Notes: a model not told the origin generated them from the letters alone. DNA of 64,000 nt from Chelatococcus composti (GCF_014201415.1 NZ_JACHEH010000001.1:248001-312000), one strand, 5' to 3'; numbered from the stretch's first letter, positions 7,083 to 16,472 are shown. Numbers and translations are program-made.

Positions 7083-8273
7083 GTGACTGACATTACCCAG
7101 AGCACAAGCCCGCGCACGAGCCTGATCAACGATCCGAAGGTGCGCGGCATCGCCTACCAAGTGATCCTCGTCGTCGTGCTGGCCCTGCTCGTCTACGAGG
7201 CCACGACGAATGCCATCGAGAACCTGCGCCGGGCGCGTATCGCCTCGGGTTTCGATTTCCTGTCGACGACCGCGGGTTTCGACGTCAACCAGACGCTCAT
7301 TCCTTTCAGCAGCTCCGGCGGCTCGACCTATGGCGAGGCCTTCATCGTCGGCCTGCTCAATACGCTGCTGGTGGCCGCCATCGGCATTGTGCTGGCCACG
7401 ATCCTCGGCTTCATCGTCGGCGTGGCGCGCCTGTCGTCCAACTGGATGGTGGCGAAGCTCGCCAAGGTCTATGTCGAGGCGATCCGCAACATCCCGCTCC
7501 TGCTGCAACTCTTCATCTGGTACAACGCGGTTCTCAAGGCGCTGCCCAATCCGCGCCAGTCATACGAGATTGCGGGCGGCTTCTTTCTCAACAACCGAGG
7601 GCTCTTCGCGCCCGAGCCGGTGCTGGCGCCGGGGGCGGGTATCGTCATCGGCGCGACCGTTCTGGGCATCGTCGGCGCCTTCGCCTTCCGCTTCTGGGCG
7701 CGGCGGCGGCAGGAAAGGACGGGCCAGCAGGCTCCCGTCGGCGCCGTGGCGCTGGCTCTCATCGTCGGCCTGCCGCTTCTGGCGTTCCTGATCACTGGCC
7801 GCCCCATTTCTCTCGAGTATCCAGAGCTGCGCGGCTTCAACTTCACCGGCGGGGTGCAGGTCATCCCCGAATTCGTGGCGCTGCTCATCGGCCTGACGAC
7901 CTACACGGCCGCGTTCATCGCGGAGATCGTGCGGGCCGGCATTCTCGCGGTGTCGCGCGGGCAGACCGAGGCGGCGCACGCGCTTGGCCTGCGTGAGGGG
8001 CAGACGCTGAAGCTCGTGATCATTCCGCAGGCGATGCGTGTCATCGTGCCGCCGCTGACGAGCCAGTATCTCAATCTCACCAAGAACTCCTCGCTGGCGG
8101 TGGCCATCGGCTATCCCGACCTTGCGCAGGTCTTCATGGGCACCGTGCTCAACCAGACCGGCCAGGCGGTCGAGGTGATCGCGATCACCATGGCGGTCTA
8201 TCTCGCCATCAGCCTGTTCACGTCTTTGGTGATGAACATCTACAACCGCCGTGCGGCGATCGTCGAGCGATGA
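7083..8273 (+). CDS. aapQ: General L-amino acid ABC transporter permease AapQ
   Basis: A 396-residue inner-membrane permease with about eight hydrophobic segments. It has the long insert typical of AapQ/BztB rather than the ~220 residues of His/Glu permeases. The cytoplasmic ATPase-coupling EAA loop reads EAAHALGLREGQTLKLVIIPQAMR. I place the start at the GTG at 7083, because GGAGG (7071-7075) sits seven bases before it. An in-frame ATG 48 bases upstream lacks such a site. It pairs with AapM to form the channel. Confidence 0.93.
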   Translation: MTDITQSTSPRTSLINDPKVRGIAYQVILVVVLALLVYEATTNAIENLRRARIASGFDFLSTTAGFDVNQTLIPFSSSGGSTYGEAFIVGLLNTLLVAAIGIVLATILGFIVGVARLSSNWMVAKLAKVYVEAIRNIPLLLQLFIWYNAVLKALPNPRQSYEIAGGFFLNNRGLFAPEPVLAPGAGIVIGATVLGIVGAFAFRFWARRRQERTGQQAPVGAVALALIVGLPLLAFLITGRPISLEYPELRGFNFTGGVQVIPEFVALLIGLTTYTAAFIAEIVRAGILAVSRGQTEAAHALGLREGQTLKLVIIPQAMRVIVPPLTSQYLNLTKNSSLAVAIGYPDLAQVFMGTVLNQTGQAVEVIAITMAVYLAISLFTSLVMNIYNRRAAIVER

Positions 8274-8283
8274 GGAGGTGACG

Positions 8284-9435
8284 ATGGCCATCACGACCGA
8301 ACCCGTCGCCTACGTCCGCACGGCTCCCATCGCCGAGCAGCCGCCGCCGATGATGGCGCGCGGCTGGCTGGCCTGGATGCGAGAGAACCTGTTCTCGTCC
8401 GTCGGCAACACCATCCTGACGCTCATCGCGCTCTACATCATCTATCTCGTGGTCCCGCCGGCGATCCGCTTCTTCTTTATCGATGCGGTGTGGACGGGCA
8501 GCAACCGCGAGGCGTGCCTCGCCGCCAATGTCGGGCGCGAGGTGGGGGCGTGCTGGGCCTATGTGAACGCCAAGCTGAGCTATTTCGTCTACGGTTCCTA
8601 TCCGTGGGACGATCGCTGGCGCGTGGACATCGTCTTCGCGCTCGGCGCCTTCGGCATCGCGTGGCTGCTGTGGCTCGACGCGCCGAAGCGCGGTCTCGGG
8701 GCGCTCTATTTCTTCGTCATCTTCCCCATCGCGGCCTTCATCCTGCTGCGGGGCTGGCCAGCCATCGGCCTGCAGCGGGTGGACACCTCGCTGTGGGGCG
8801 GCATCCTGGTGACGCTCATCGTCTCCATCGTCGGCATCGTCGTGTCGCTGCCGCTCGGTGTGCTGCTGGCCCTCGGGCGACGCTCGCGCCTGCCGCTCAT
8901 CAGGCTCGCCTGCATCATCTTCATCGAGGTGGTGCGCGGCGTGCCGCTGATCACCGTGCTGTTCATGGCAAACACGATGCTGCCGCTGTTCCTGCCGGGC
9001 AACATGTCGCCAGACAGGCTGCTGCGGCCGCTGGTGGGCGTGGCGCTCTTCGCCTCCGCCTACATGGCCGAGGTGGTACGCGGCGGTCTGCAGGCGATCC
9101 CCAAGGGCCAGTACGAGGGCGCGATGTCGCTCGGCCTCGGCTACTGGCGGATGATGCGCCTCATCATCCTGCCGCAGGCGCTGCGCATCGTCATTCCCGG
9201 CATCGTCAACACATTCATCGGCCTGTTCAAGGACACCACGCTGGTCTCGATCGTCGGCATCTTCGACCTCATCAAGACCGTCGAGGTGACGCTCGTCGAT
9301 CCGACCTGGGCGACGCCGGTGACGCGCCTGACAGGCTATGCCTTCGCCGGGGTCTTCTATTTCATCTGCTGCTACGGCATGTCGCGCTACTCACTGGCGG
9401 TCGAACGCCGGCTCGCGGCTGGACAAAAGAGGTGA
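8284..9435 (+). CDS. aapM: General L-amino acid ABC transporter permease AapM
   Basis: A 383-residue permease, partner of AapQ. A GAGGAGGTG ribosome-binding site directly precedes the ATG, 10 bases after the aapQ stop. The EAA loop (YEGAMSLGLGYWRMMRLIILPQALR) lies in the C-terminal third. The N-terminal ~200 residues hold extra helices and a cysteine-containing periplasmic loop, as in other AapM proteins. It is co-transcribed with aapP. Confidence 0.94.
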   Translation: MAITTEPVAYVRTAPIAEQPPPMMARGWLAWMRENLFSSVGNTILTLIALYIIYLVVPPAIRFFFIDAVWTGSNREACLAANVGREVGACWAYVNAKLSYFVYGSYPWDDRWRVDIVFALGAFGIAWLLWLDAPKRGLGALYFFVIFPIAAFILLRGWPAIGLQRVDTSLWGGILVTLIVSIVGIVVSLPLGVLLALGRRSRLPLIRLACIIFIEVVRGVPLITVLFMANTMLPLFLPGNMSPDRLLRPLVGVALFASAYMAEVVRGGLQAIPKGQYEGAMSLGLGYWRMMRLIILPQALRIVIPGIVNTFIGLFKDTTLVSIVGIFDLIKTVEVTLVDPTWATPVTRLTGYAFAGVFYFICCYGMSRYSLAVERRLAAGQKR

Positions 9436-9441
9436 GCAACG

Positions 9442-10233
9442 ATGGCAATGGCAACCGCAACGGAGCGTCCGGCCCATCTCAAGCCCGTTTCGCTGAAGAC
9501 CGACACCGCGGTCGAGATGATCGGCGTGCACAAATGGTACGGCGAGTTCCATGTGCTGCGCGACATCAACCTCAAGGTGACGCGCGGCGAGCGCATCGTC
9601 GTCTGTGGCCCGTCAGGATCGGGCAAGTCGACCATGATCCGCTGCATAAACCGCCTGGAGGAGCATCAGCAGGGCAAGATCATCGTCGATGGTGTGGAGC
9701 TGACCAACGACCTGAAGCGCATCGACGAGATCCGACGCGACGTCGGCATGGTCTTCCAGCACTTCAACCTGTTCCCGCATCTGACGATCCTCGAGAACTG
9801 CACCCTGGCGCCGATCTGGGTGCGCAAGATGCCGAAGAAGGATGCGGAAGAGATCGCGATGCACTATCTCACCCGCGTCAAGATTCCCGAGCAGGCTCAC
9901 AAGTACCCCGGCCAGCTCTCGGGCGGGCAGCAGCAGCGTGTCGCCATCGCGCGTTCGCTGTGCATGAGCCCCAAGATCATGCTCTTCGACGAGCCGACGT
10001 CGGCGCTCGACCCGGAGATGGTCAAGGAGGTGCTCGACACCATGGTCTCGCTGGCGGAGGAGGGTATGACCATGATCGTCGTCACCCATGAGATGGGCTT
10101 TGCCCGCCAGGTGGCGAATCGCGTCATCTTCATGGACGCAGGCCAGATCGTGGAAATGAACACCCCGGACGAGTTCTTCAAGAACCCGCAGCACGAGCGC
10201 ACGAAGCTCTTCCTCAGCCAGATCCTGCACTGA
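9442..10233 (+). CDS. aapP: General L-amino acid ABC transporter ATP-binding protein AapP
   Basis: A 263-residue cytoplasmic ATPase of the polar amino-acid importer family. Walker A is [12 protein letters not shown], the signature is [15 protein letters not shown], and Walker B is [14 protein letters not shown], followed by the switch histidine in VTHEMGFAR. It starts six bases after aapM with a GAGGTGAG ribosome-binding site. A 17-residue N-terminal extension (ending in [10 protein letters not shown]) precedes the ABC core. Confidence 0.96.
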   Translation: MAMATATERPAHLKPVSLKTDTAVEMIGVHKWYGEFHVLRDINLKVTRGERIVVCGPSGSGKSTMIRCINRLEEHQQGKIIVDGVELTNDLKRIDEIRRDVGMVFQHFNLFPHLTILENCTLAPIWVRKMPKKDAEEIAMHYLTRVKIPEQAHKYPGQLSGGQQQRVAIARSLCMSPKIMLFDEPTSALDPEMVKEVLDTMVSLAEEGMTMIVVTHEMGFARQVANRVIFMDAGQIVEMNTPDEFFKNPQHERTKLFLSQILH

Positions 10234-10294
10234 GGACGGGGCGCCGGCGGCCGCGCCGCGTCGTCGTTGACAGGTCGGCAGCGTATGCAAACCA

Positions 10295-10320
10295 TCGGGC
10301 GGGCCGGGCGGTCCGCCCGA
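10295..10320 (+). terminator. Hairpin after aapP
   Basis: TCGGGCGG (10295-10302) pairs with CCGCCCGA (10313-10320) around a 10-nt loop, 61 bases past the aapP stop and just before the next gene. No U-tract follows, so termination here is uncertain. Confidence 0.4.
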
Positions 10321-10340
10321 CGCGCTATTGAGGGAAGAGC

Positions 10341-10847
10341 ATGTTGCGCCTCGTGCTGCTGATCGCGGCCGCGCTCGCGGTTGCCTTCGCCATCTCCTTC
10401 GTTCTCGGCCGGCGGGGCGTTTTCGTCGCTGCTGCGGCTTTCGTGGTCGGCGCGGGGAGCGGCATCCTCTCCACCGTCGTCACGGCCTGCAACCAGTGCT
10501 GGACGGAGGCGCTGAGCGTCGGCGCCTTCGTGTCCATGCCCTTCTTTGTCGTTGGATGGTTCGCGCTGGCCCAGGCGGAGGTCGAGCGCCGGCACAGGCG
10601 GCTTCTCCTCGGCCTCGGCGCGCTGATGCTCCTGCAGGTCGTCTGGGCGGCGCGCATGACGGTGCTTGCCACCTTCCAGGGTGTCTGCCCCTGCGGTGCG
10701 CAGCTCTGGTGGCTGCGCACCAGCGAGATCGCCTCGGTCGGCTTCGACCGGCTGGCGGGTCCCTGGTTCATGCTCGAGGCCGTGCTCACGCTCGCCGTGC
10801 TGTTCAGCGCCGGCCGCCGGCTCGTCGAGGACGTGCCGGCGCGTTGA
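10341..10847 (+). CDS. Uncharacterised membrane protein with two cysteine pairs
   Basis: A 168-residue protein with about five hydrophobic segments (around 3-22, 27-47, 60-78, 88-110 and 139-157) and a GAGGGAAGAG ribosome-binding site. I do not recognise a family. It carries Cys50-Asn-Gln-Cys53 at the end of the second segment and Cys116-Pro-Cys118 in a later loop, a spacing loosely like membrane thiol oxidoreductases. It follows aapP by ~100 bases with a hairpin between, so co-transcription is uncertain. Confidence 0.6.
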   Translation: MLRLVLLIAAALAVAFAISFVLGRRGVFVAAAAFVVGAGSGILSTVVTACNQCWTEALSVGAFVSMPFFVVGWFALAQAEVERRHRRLLLGLGALMLLQVVWAARMTVLATFQGVCPCGAQLWWLRTSEIASVGFDRLAGPWFMLEAVLTLAVLFSAGRRLVEDVPAR

Positions 10848-10859
10848 GACGGTCTCCAG

Positions 10860-11141
10860 TCATGTGCGCTGCTTCTCTGCCGGCTGCCGATCGAGGATCT
10901 CGACGGACTGGCTGTTGAGTTCGACATCGAGCACCCGGCGGGAGAACTTCCAGAGAATGGCGAGCCCGCCGGCAGCGAGCAGGGCTGTCAGGATCAGGGT
11001 GATGACCGCGCCGAGCTCCATGAGGCCACCGATGGCCCAGCCCGTGGCGGCCGCGACGCCGAGGATCTCGGTGCCGACGAGGATGATCGCGCTCACGGCG
11101 GTTATGCGCGCGGTGCTCTTCCTGGCAAAGCGGATGGACAT
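10860..11141 (-). CDS. Small two-helix membrane protein, unknown function
   Basis: A 93-residue protein with a basic N-terminus (MSIRFARKSTAR) and two hydrophobic segments at about residues 13-34 and 42-64, followed by a polar cytoplasmic-type tail. GGGGATGAG lies before the ATG. It converges on the upstream membrane protein with a 12-base gap. I recognise no family or motif. Confidence 0.5.
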   Translation of the reverse strand: MSIRFARKSTARITAVSAIILVGTEILGVAAATGWAIGGLMELGAVITLILTALLAAGGLAILWKFSRRVLDVELNSQSVEILDRQPAEKQRT

Positions 11142-11336
11142 GGCTCATCCCCGCTCAGTCTTGAAAGGGGACAAGGGGCTCACGCGCGCGGTTGCGCACA
11201 TGCGGCCGGCGGCGGCCGCTGGAACGATCGAAGGATGCATGCGTATGATCTCGTCAGCCGCCCGGAGAGCGGCGAGCTGGATTCCGCCGGCGAGGCCGGC
11301 CGCGTGATGGCGGCGCGGGAGAACGCGCCGCGCGCT

Positions 11337-11696
11337 TCAGGCGGCGGGAGGGCCCGTCTGGGGGCGGGCGCAGGGGGCGTGTGATCGCCCCGGCCACGCG
11401 GCAGGCAGCAGCTGGCGGTCATGCGCGATGGCCAGCGGCGAGGCCGCTGCTGTGCGGAGCGTCGGCAGCACCGGCGGGCCGGACGGGCCGGCGAGGCGGC
11501 GACTGTCCATCGCCCGTGGCGCGAAGGCGCCGTGAAGAGGCATTCCGGTGAAGGTGGCACCGTCGGCCACGGCTTCCGCCGAGACCGTGACGTCGGGCGA
11601 GGTCGGGGTGAGCGGCCGCCCGCCCTGCAGGCCGAAGAAGAGAATGCCTGCAAGGAGCGCCAGCAATGTCAGCGGGGCGTGGAAGCGTTCGCTCAC
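11337..11696 (-). CDS. Small secreted or membrane-anchored protein, hypothetical
   Basis: A 119-residue frame from a GTG at 11696 with GAGGG just upstream. The N-terminus (SERFHAPLTLLALLAGILFFGLQ) is a good signal or anchor helix. The remainder is Pro/Ala-rich and low in complexity, with no recognisable domain. The anchor and ribosome-binding site favour a real gene, but the C-terminal half may be translated noise. It is divergent from uxuA. Confidence 0.4.
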   Translation of the reverse strand: MSERFHAPLTLLALLAGILFFGLQGGRPLTPTSPDVTVSAEAVADGATFTGMPLHGAFAPRAMDSRRLAGPSGPPVLPTLRTAAASPLAIAHDRQLLPAAWPGRSHAPCARPQTGPPAA

Positions 11697-11794
11697 CGTC
11701 CCTCGGCCTCTCCGGTCTCGTTCGCCTCCGCTATAGCGCGCGGAGCGAGGGGTGCAAAGTGGCCGCGGATGCTGCGTCCCGACGGCTAAATCGA

Positions 11795-11800
11795 TATAAA
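11795..11800 (+). promoter_or_regulatory. Candidate -10 box for uxuA
   Basis: TATAAA stands out in otherwise GC-rich sequence ~50 bases before the uxuA start. The -35 region at standard spacing (CTGCGT) is poor, so a regulator-dependent promoter is possible. Confidence 0.25.
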
Positions 11801-11847
11801 GGGCAGAAGGTGCGACGGTGCGCCGTGTCCGGGAACGAGAGGCAGCG

Positions 11848-13032
11848 ATGGAGCAGACTTGGCGGTGGTTCGGCCCGCAGGATCCGGTGACGCTCGCGGA
11901 TGTGCGCCAGACCGGCGCCACGGGCATCGTCAGCGCATTGCACCAGATCACCAGTGGCGAGGCGTGGACGGTAGAGGCGGTGGCCGAGCGGCGCGCCATG
12001 ATCGAGAAGGCGGGGCTCACCTGGTCCGTCGTCGAGAGCATTCCCGTCCACGACGACATCAAGACGCGGTCCGGCAACTACCGGCGCTACATTGACAACT
12101 GGATCGCCTCCCTGCGCGCCTGTGCCGCCGGCGGCGTCACGACCATCTGCTACAACTTCATGCCTGTGGTCGACTGGACGCGCACCAACCTCATGTGGCA
12201 GGTCGCCGACGGCAGCTATGCGCTGCGCTTCGACATGGTGGACTTCGCCGCCTACGACGTCTTCATCCTGGAGCGCAAGGGTGCCGAGGCGAGCTATCCG
12301 GACGCCGTGCTCGCCGCCGCCCGCGCGCGCTACGCTGCCATGAGCGAGGGCGAGAAGGATGCCCTCGAGCGCAACATCATCGCCGGCCTGCCGGGCTCGG
12401 ACTTCACCCACGACCGCGCCGGCATGCGCAGGCTGCTCGCGGCTTACGAAGGCATCGGCCCGGCCGAGCTGCGCGCCAGTCTCGTCGCCTTCCTGAAGGA
12501 GGTGGCGCCGGTCGCAGAGGAGGTGGGAGCGCGTCTGTGCATCCACCCGGACGATCCGCCGTTCTCGCTCTTCGGCCTGCCGCGTGTCGTCTCCACGGCC
12601 GAGGATGCCCGTGCCGTGCTGGCCGCGGTGGACACGCCGGCCAACGGTCTCACCTTCTGCGTCGGCTCCTACGGTGCGCGGGCGGACAACGATCTCGTCG
12701 CCATGGTGCGCGAGTTCGGCCCGCGCATCCACTTCGCCCACCTGCGCAACGTGAAGCGGGAGGAGGACGGCTCCTTCTACGAGGACGACCATCTCGCCGG
12801 CTCCTCCGACATGATTGCCATCGTCGCGGCGCTGCTCGACGAGGAGAGGCGCAGGCGCGCCGAGGGGCGGGCGGACGCTGTCATCCCCATGCGGCCCGAC
12901 CACGGACACCTCATGCTCGACGACGTCGGCAAGAAGACCAACCCTGGCTATTCCTGCATCGGCCGCCTGCGCGGCCTCGCCGAGCTGCGCGGCGTGATGA
13001 TGGCGCTGGAGCGGATGCAGGGCTTGGCTTGA
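11848..13032 (+). CDS. uxuA: Mannonate dehydratase
   Basis: A 394-residue TIM-barrel enzyme of the UxuA family that dehydrates D-mannonate to 2-keto-3-deoxygluconate in glucuronate catabolism. Family landmarks are the N-terminal [43 protein letters not shown] mid-protein, [11 protein letters not shown], and the C-terminal [12 protein letters not shown] with metal-binding histidines. The ATG at 11848 follows GAGAGGCAGCG. It converges on kduD, and the cluster as a whole degrades uronates. Confidence 0.95.
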   Translation: MEQTWRWFGPQDPVTLADVRQTGATGIVSALHQITSGEAWTVEAVAERRAMIEKAGLTWSVVESIPVHDDIKTRSGNYRRYIDNWIASLRACAAGGVTTICYNFMPVVDWTRTNLMWQVADGSYALRFDMVDFAAYDVFILERKGAEASYPDAVLAAARARYAAMSEGEKDALERNIIAGLPGSDFTHDRAGMRRLLAAYEGIGPAELRASLVAFLKEVAPVAEEVGARLCIHPDDPPFSLFGLPRVVSTAEDARAVLAAVDTPANGLTFCVGSYGARADNDLVAMVREFGPRIHFAHLRNVKREEDGSFYEDDHLAGSSDMIAIVAALLDEERRRRAEGRADAVIPMRPDHGHLMLDDVGKKTNPGYSCIGRLRGLAELRGVMMALERMQGLA

Positions 13033-13101
13033 GGGCTGGGCCGCACGCGCACGCAGACAAGGGCCACTCTCCCGGAGAGAGGGCGTCGGTACCGCCGACC
13101 G

Positions 13102-13884
13102 CTACCGCGCCATCCAGCCGCCGTCGACCGGCAGTACCGTGCCGGTGACATAGCCGCTCGCCGGGGCTGCGAAGAAGAGGACGGCGGTGGCGAGATCCTG
13201 TGGAGCGCCCCATCGGCCGGCCGGGATGCGCTCCATGAGCTGGCGCGTGCGCTCTGGGTCCGCCCGCAGTGCCGCCGTGTTGTCCGTCTCCATGTAACCC
13301 GGCGCGATGGCGTTGACGGTGATGCCCCTGGGCGCGAGCTCGTTCGCCATGAGCTTGGTCAGGCCGGCGACGCCATGCTTCGCTGCCGTGTAGGCCGGCA
13401 CGCGGATGCCGCCCTGGAAGGAGAGGAGGGAGGCGATGTTGATGATGCGGCCCTGCCTGCCGGTCGCAACCATATGCCGCGCGACCGCCTGCGAGAGCAG
13501 GAAGAGGCTCTTGAGGTTCACGGTCATCACCGCATCCCAGTCCTCTTCCGTATAGTCGAGCATATCCTGCCGCCGGATGATGCCGGCGTTGTTGACGAGG
13601 ATGTCGATGCCGTGCGCCTGCGCGACGATATCCGCGGCGAGGGCGGGGAAGTCGTGCGGTTTCTCGAGATCGCAGACGATCTCGCGGAACCTGCGTCCCA
13701 GAGCGGTGACGGCGCCCGCCGTTTCTGGCATCGGCCGTGAGCCGAGGCCGACAATGTCGGCGCCGGCGCTGGCGAGTGCCTCGGCCAGCGCCTTGCCGAG
13801 GCCGGTGCGGGCGCCGGTGACGAGGGCGACCTTTCCGGACAGGTCGAAGAGCCTGGTGAAGGCCGGCTCGGTCCTGGTCGTCAT
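13102..13884 (-). CDS. kduD: 2-dehydro-3-deoxy-D-gluconate 5-dehydrogenase (SDR)
   Basis: A 260-residue short-chain dehydrogenase. It shows the cofactor motif TGARTGLG (23-30), NNAG (98-101) and catalytic Tyr165 and Lys169 (YTAAK). The name rests on the tandem arrangement with kduI, 10 bases apart in the same operon. KduD reduces 2,5-diketo-3-deoxygluconate to KDG after KduI. By sequence alone it could be another sugar-acid SDR. Confidence 0.85.
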   Translation of the reverse strand: MTTRTEPAFTRLFDLSGKVALVTGARTGLGKALAEALASAGADIVGLGSRPMPETAGAVTALGRRFREIVCDLEKPHDFPALAADIVAQAHGIDILVNNAGIIRRQDMLDYTEEDWDAVMTVNLKSLFLLSQAVARHMVATGRQGRIINIASLLSFQGGIRVPAYTAAKHGVAGLTKLMANELAPRGITVNAIAPGYMETDNTAALRADPERTRQLMERIPAGRWGAPQDLATAVLFFAAPASGYVTGTVLPVDGGWMAR

Positions 13885-13894
13885 GGTGGGCTCC

Positions 13895-14758
13895 TCAGCG
13901 AAGGTCCTGCATGGCGATCATGTCCATGTCGGTGAAGGCCTGGTTGTCGCCGGCCATGCTCCAGATGAAGGCATAGCTTGTCGTGCCGGCGCCGCAGTGG
14001 ATGGACCAGGGCGGCGAGACCACGGCCTGCTCGTTGCGGACGATGAGATGGCGCGTCGCCTCGGGGCGCCCCATGAGATGCACCGTGAAGGCGTCCTGCG
14101 GCAGCTCAAAGTAGAGGTAGGCCTCCATCCGGCGGTCGTGGGTGTGGGCCGGCATCGTGTTCCACACGCTGCCGCTGTCGAGACGGGTCAGGCCCATGAC
14201 GAGCTGGCAGGTGGGCAGCACGTCGGGGTGCAGGTACTGATAGATGGTGCGTTTGTTGGCCGATTCCTGGCTGCCGAGCGGGATGGCCTTCGCCGCCGCC
14301 TTCGTGATGAGCCGGGCGGGATGGCGCGCATGGGCCGGCGCCGTGTTGATGTAGAACTTCGCCGGATTGTCGGGATCGACGCTGGCGAAGGTGACACTGG
14401 CCGTGCCCGCGCCGATATAGAGCGCGTCCTGGAAGCCGAGGTCGAACGTTGCCGCGTCGGCGGTGACGCGACCGGGCCCGCCGATATTGATGAGGCCAAG
14501 CTCGCGGCGGGCGAGATGGTGCTCGCTGCCGACCAGCCTGGCGTGGGCATCGGTGAAGGCGAGCGGGGTGGCGAGCGGCACGGCGCCGGCCAGCATCAGC
14601 CGGTCGTAGTGGGTGTAGGTGGCGTTGAGCGCGCCGGGCGTGAGCAGATCCTGCACGAGGAAATGCGCGCGCAGCGCCTTGGTGTCGAAGGTCTCGGCCT
14701 CGCGCCAGTGGACGGCGTGGCGGGTCTCGACGGACGCGGTGGTTCCTTGGGCGGGCAT
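13895..14758 (-). CDS. kduI: 5-keto-4-deoxyuronate isomerase
   Basis: A 287-residue cupin-fold isomerase, close to the usual ~280. It converts 5-keto-4-deoxyuronate, released from unsaturated uronate oligomers, to 2,5-diketo-3-deoxygluconate. The zinc site is visible as HTHDRRMEAYLYF, with the HxH...E arrangement. The ATG at 14758 starts a 15-residue leader before the conserved HWREAETFDTKALRAHF. A GntR regulator is upstream and kduD downstream on the same strand. Confidence 0.93.
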   Translation of the reverse strand: MPAQGTTASVETRHAVHWREAETFDTKALRAHFLVQDLLTPGALNATYTHYDRLMLAGAVPLATPLAFTDAHARLVGSEHHLARRELGLINIGGPGRVTADAATFDLGFQDALYIGAGTASVTFASVDPDNPAKFYINTAPAHARHPARLITKAAAKAIPLGSQESANKRTIYQYLHPDVLPTCQLVMGLTRLDSGSVWNTMPAHTHDRRMEAYLYFELPQDAFTVHLMGRPEATRHLIVRNEQAVVSPPWSIHCGAGTTSYAFIWSMAGDNQAFTDMDMIAMQDLR

Positions 14759-14795
14759 GGTTTGGCCTCGTGGTTGCGGGCGGGGCGGCGGCTGT

Positions 14796-15500
14796 TCACT
14801 CAAAGAGATGAGGGTGGGCGGCCTCCACGCGCGGCAGCGCGCGCAGGATCTCATTGAGGTGGTGGCGCATGGCCTTCTCGGCGGCGTCGGCATCCCGCGC
14901 GTCGATGGCGGCCATGATGTCGCGATGCTGGGCGACGAGCGGGCGCATGGCCTCCGTGCCAGGCAGGGTCAGGTAGCAGACCCGGTCCATGTGGGCCTTG
15001 AGGTCCTCGATGGCCTGCCAGGCCAGCATGCAGCCGGTGCCCTCGACGAGTGCGAGATGAAACAGCTCGTCCGCGCGCTGGAAGGACGTGTGGTCGCCGC
15101 GCTCGGCCGCCTCCTCCTGCAGGTGGAGCAGATCATCGATGCGCTGGCGGCTTTGCGGGGAGAAGCCCTCGCAGGCGCGGCGCACGACGGCCGCCTCCAC
15201 TGCCTCGCGCACGAAGCGCGCCTCCATCATCTGCCGCACTGACAGGCGGGCGACGACTGTGCCGCGCTGTGGCAGTGTCTCGACCAGGCGTGACTTGGCG
15301 AGGGAGATGAGCGCCTCGCGCACCGGCTGGCGCGACACGCCCCAGCGCTGGGCGATCTCCACCTCCGAAAGGCGCGTGCCGGGCGCAATGCTGAGCGTGA
15401 TGATGGCGCGGCGCAGCTCGCGCTCGACGCGCCGTGCTGCGGATTCGAAGGGGTTTGGGGTCTCTGCCAGCACGGTGGTTCCGCCGTCGAGGTCATGCAT
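14796..15500 (-). CDS. GntR-family regulator with FCD domain, uronate cluster
   Basis: A 234-residue repressor-type protein. The winged helix-turn-helix is at about residues 25-85 (LSEVEIAQRWGVSRQPVREALI), followed by an all-helical FCD ligand domain with metal-binding histidines in its second half. It probably senses a uronate intermediate and controls both kduID and the divergent hydratase/TRAP operon, because the only space between them is ~150 bases containing a GTATAC palindrome. ExuR/UxuR-type function is inferred from context. Confidence 0.87.
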   Translation of the reverse strand: MHDLDGGTTVLAETPNPFESAARRVERELRRAIITLSIAPGTRLSEVEIAQRWGVSRQPVREALISLAKSRLVETLPQRGTVVARLSVRQMMEARFVREAVEAAVVRRACEGFSPQSRQRIDDLLHLQEEAAERGDHTSFQRADELFHLALVEGTGCMLAWQAIEDLKAHMDRVCYLTLPGTEAMRPLVAQHRDIMAAIDARDADAAEKAMRHHLNEILRALPRVEAAHPHLFE

Positions 15501-15520
15501 TGCCGTTGCCTGATATAGCA

Positions 15521-15550
15521 GCGTATACCACCATACACAAATATACGATT
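15521..15550. promoter_or_regulatory. Candidate FCD-regulator operator region
   Basis: An AT-rich run just upstream of the regulator gene contains GTATAC (15523-15528) followed by CATACAC and ATATACG. FadR-subfamily GntR proteins bind TnGT..ACnA palindromes, so this is the natural operator for divergent control. Confidence 0.45.
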
Positions 15551-15650
15551 GCACGCGGGCCGGCCGACGGGCACCTCTAGGCAGGACTCGTGATTGCAGA
15601 CGACGCCGGACGGCAGCAGCCGGTCGCGGGCGGCCGTCATGGGAGGATGA

Positions 15651-16472
15651 ATGCAGGACTGGCAGGCGCCGCCGGCGACGGCGGCCGACATTGCGAACGG
15701 TTTCGTGGCGGCGCGCCGGGCGGCACGGCCGCTTGCGCATTTTCCCGGTGAGCTGCCGGCTTCGCTCGATGCAGCATATGCCGTGCAGGACGAGGCGATA
15801 CGTCTGTGGGGCGCGCCCGTCGTCGGCTGGAAGGTGGCGCTCATCCACCCGGACCTCCGTGCCCGTCATGGTGGCGAGGAGCGGCTCGTCGGCCCGGTCT
15901 TCGCCGGCACGCTCGTGGACGCCCGCAACGGGCCGGTCGAGGCGCCGGTGTTCGACGGTGGCTTTGCCGCCATCGAGGCCGAGCTTGCGGTCCGCCTCGG
16001 CGCGGACCTGCCGGCGCGCGAGGCGCCTTACGGGCTCGACGACGTGGCGCGGGCGGTGGAGGATCTCTTCCTAGCCGTCGAGGTCGCCAGCAGTCCGCTC
16101 GCCACCATCAACGACCTCGGGCCGACGGCCGTCATCAGCGGTTTCGGCAACAATGCCGGCATCATCCTCGGCCCGGCGGTAACGGGCTGGCGCGATGCGC
16201 CTCCCGAGGCGCTTGCGACCCGGGTCGTGATCGACGGTGAGACCGTCGGTGAGGGGAGTGCGGCGAAGGTGCCGGGCGGCCCCCTCGGGGCGCTCGTTTT
16301 CGCGGCCAACTGCCTGTCGTCCCGCGGTCGCGGCCTGAAGGCCGGCGACATCGTCTCGACCGGCGCGACCACGGGCATCCATCCGGTAAGGCCAGGCATG
16401 GCGGCGCTCGTGTCGAGCCCCGCCGCCGGCGAGCTCCGTCTTTCGGTGACCCGCGCCGTGGGCGAGGGGTGA
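15651..16472 (+). CDS. FAH-fold hydratase-like enzyme (2-keto-4-pentenoate hydratase type)
   Basis: A 273-residue protein of the fumarylacetoacetate hydrolase superfamily, nearest to MhpD-like hydratases. Markers are GWKVALIHPDLR, AAIEAELAVRLG with the metal-binding acidic pair, and GDIVSTGATTGIHPV near the C-terminus. In aromatic pathways such enzymes hydrate 2-hydroxypentadienoate, but no aromatic genes lie nearby. It starts a plus-strand unit with the TRAP genes, so a role on a keto-deoxy sugar acid is more likely. The substrate is unknown. Confidence 0.8.
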   Translation: MQDWQAPPATAADIANGFVAARRAARPLAHFPGELPASLDAAYAVQDEAIRLWGAPVVGWKVALIHPDLRARHGGEERLVGPVFAGTLVDARNGPVEAPVFDGGFAAIEAELAVRLGADLPAREAPYGLDDVARAVEDLFLAVEVASSPLATINDLGPTAVISGFGNNAGIILGPAVTGWRDAPPEALATRVVIDGETVGEGSAAKVPGGPLGALVFAANCLSSRGRGLKAGDIVSTGATTGIHPVRPGMAALVSSPAAGELRLSVTRAVGEG

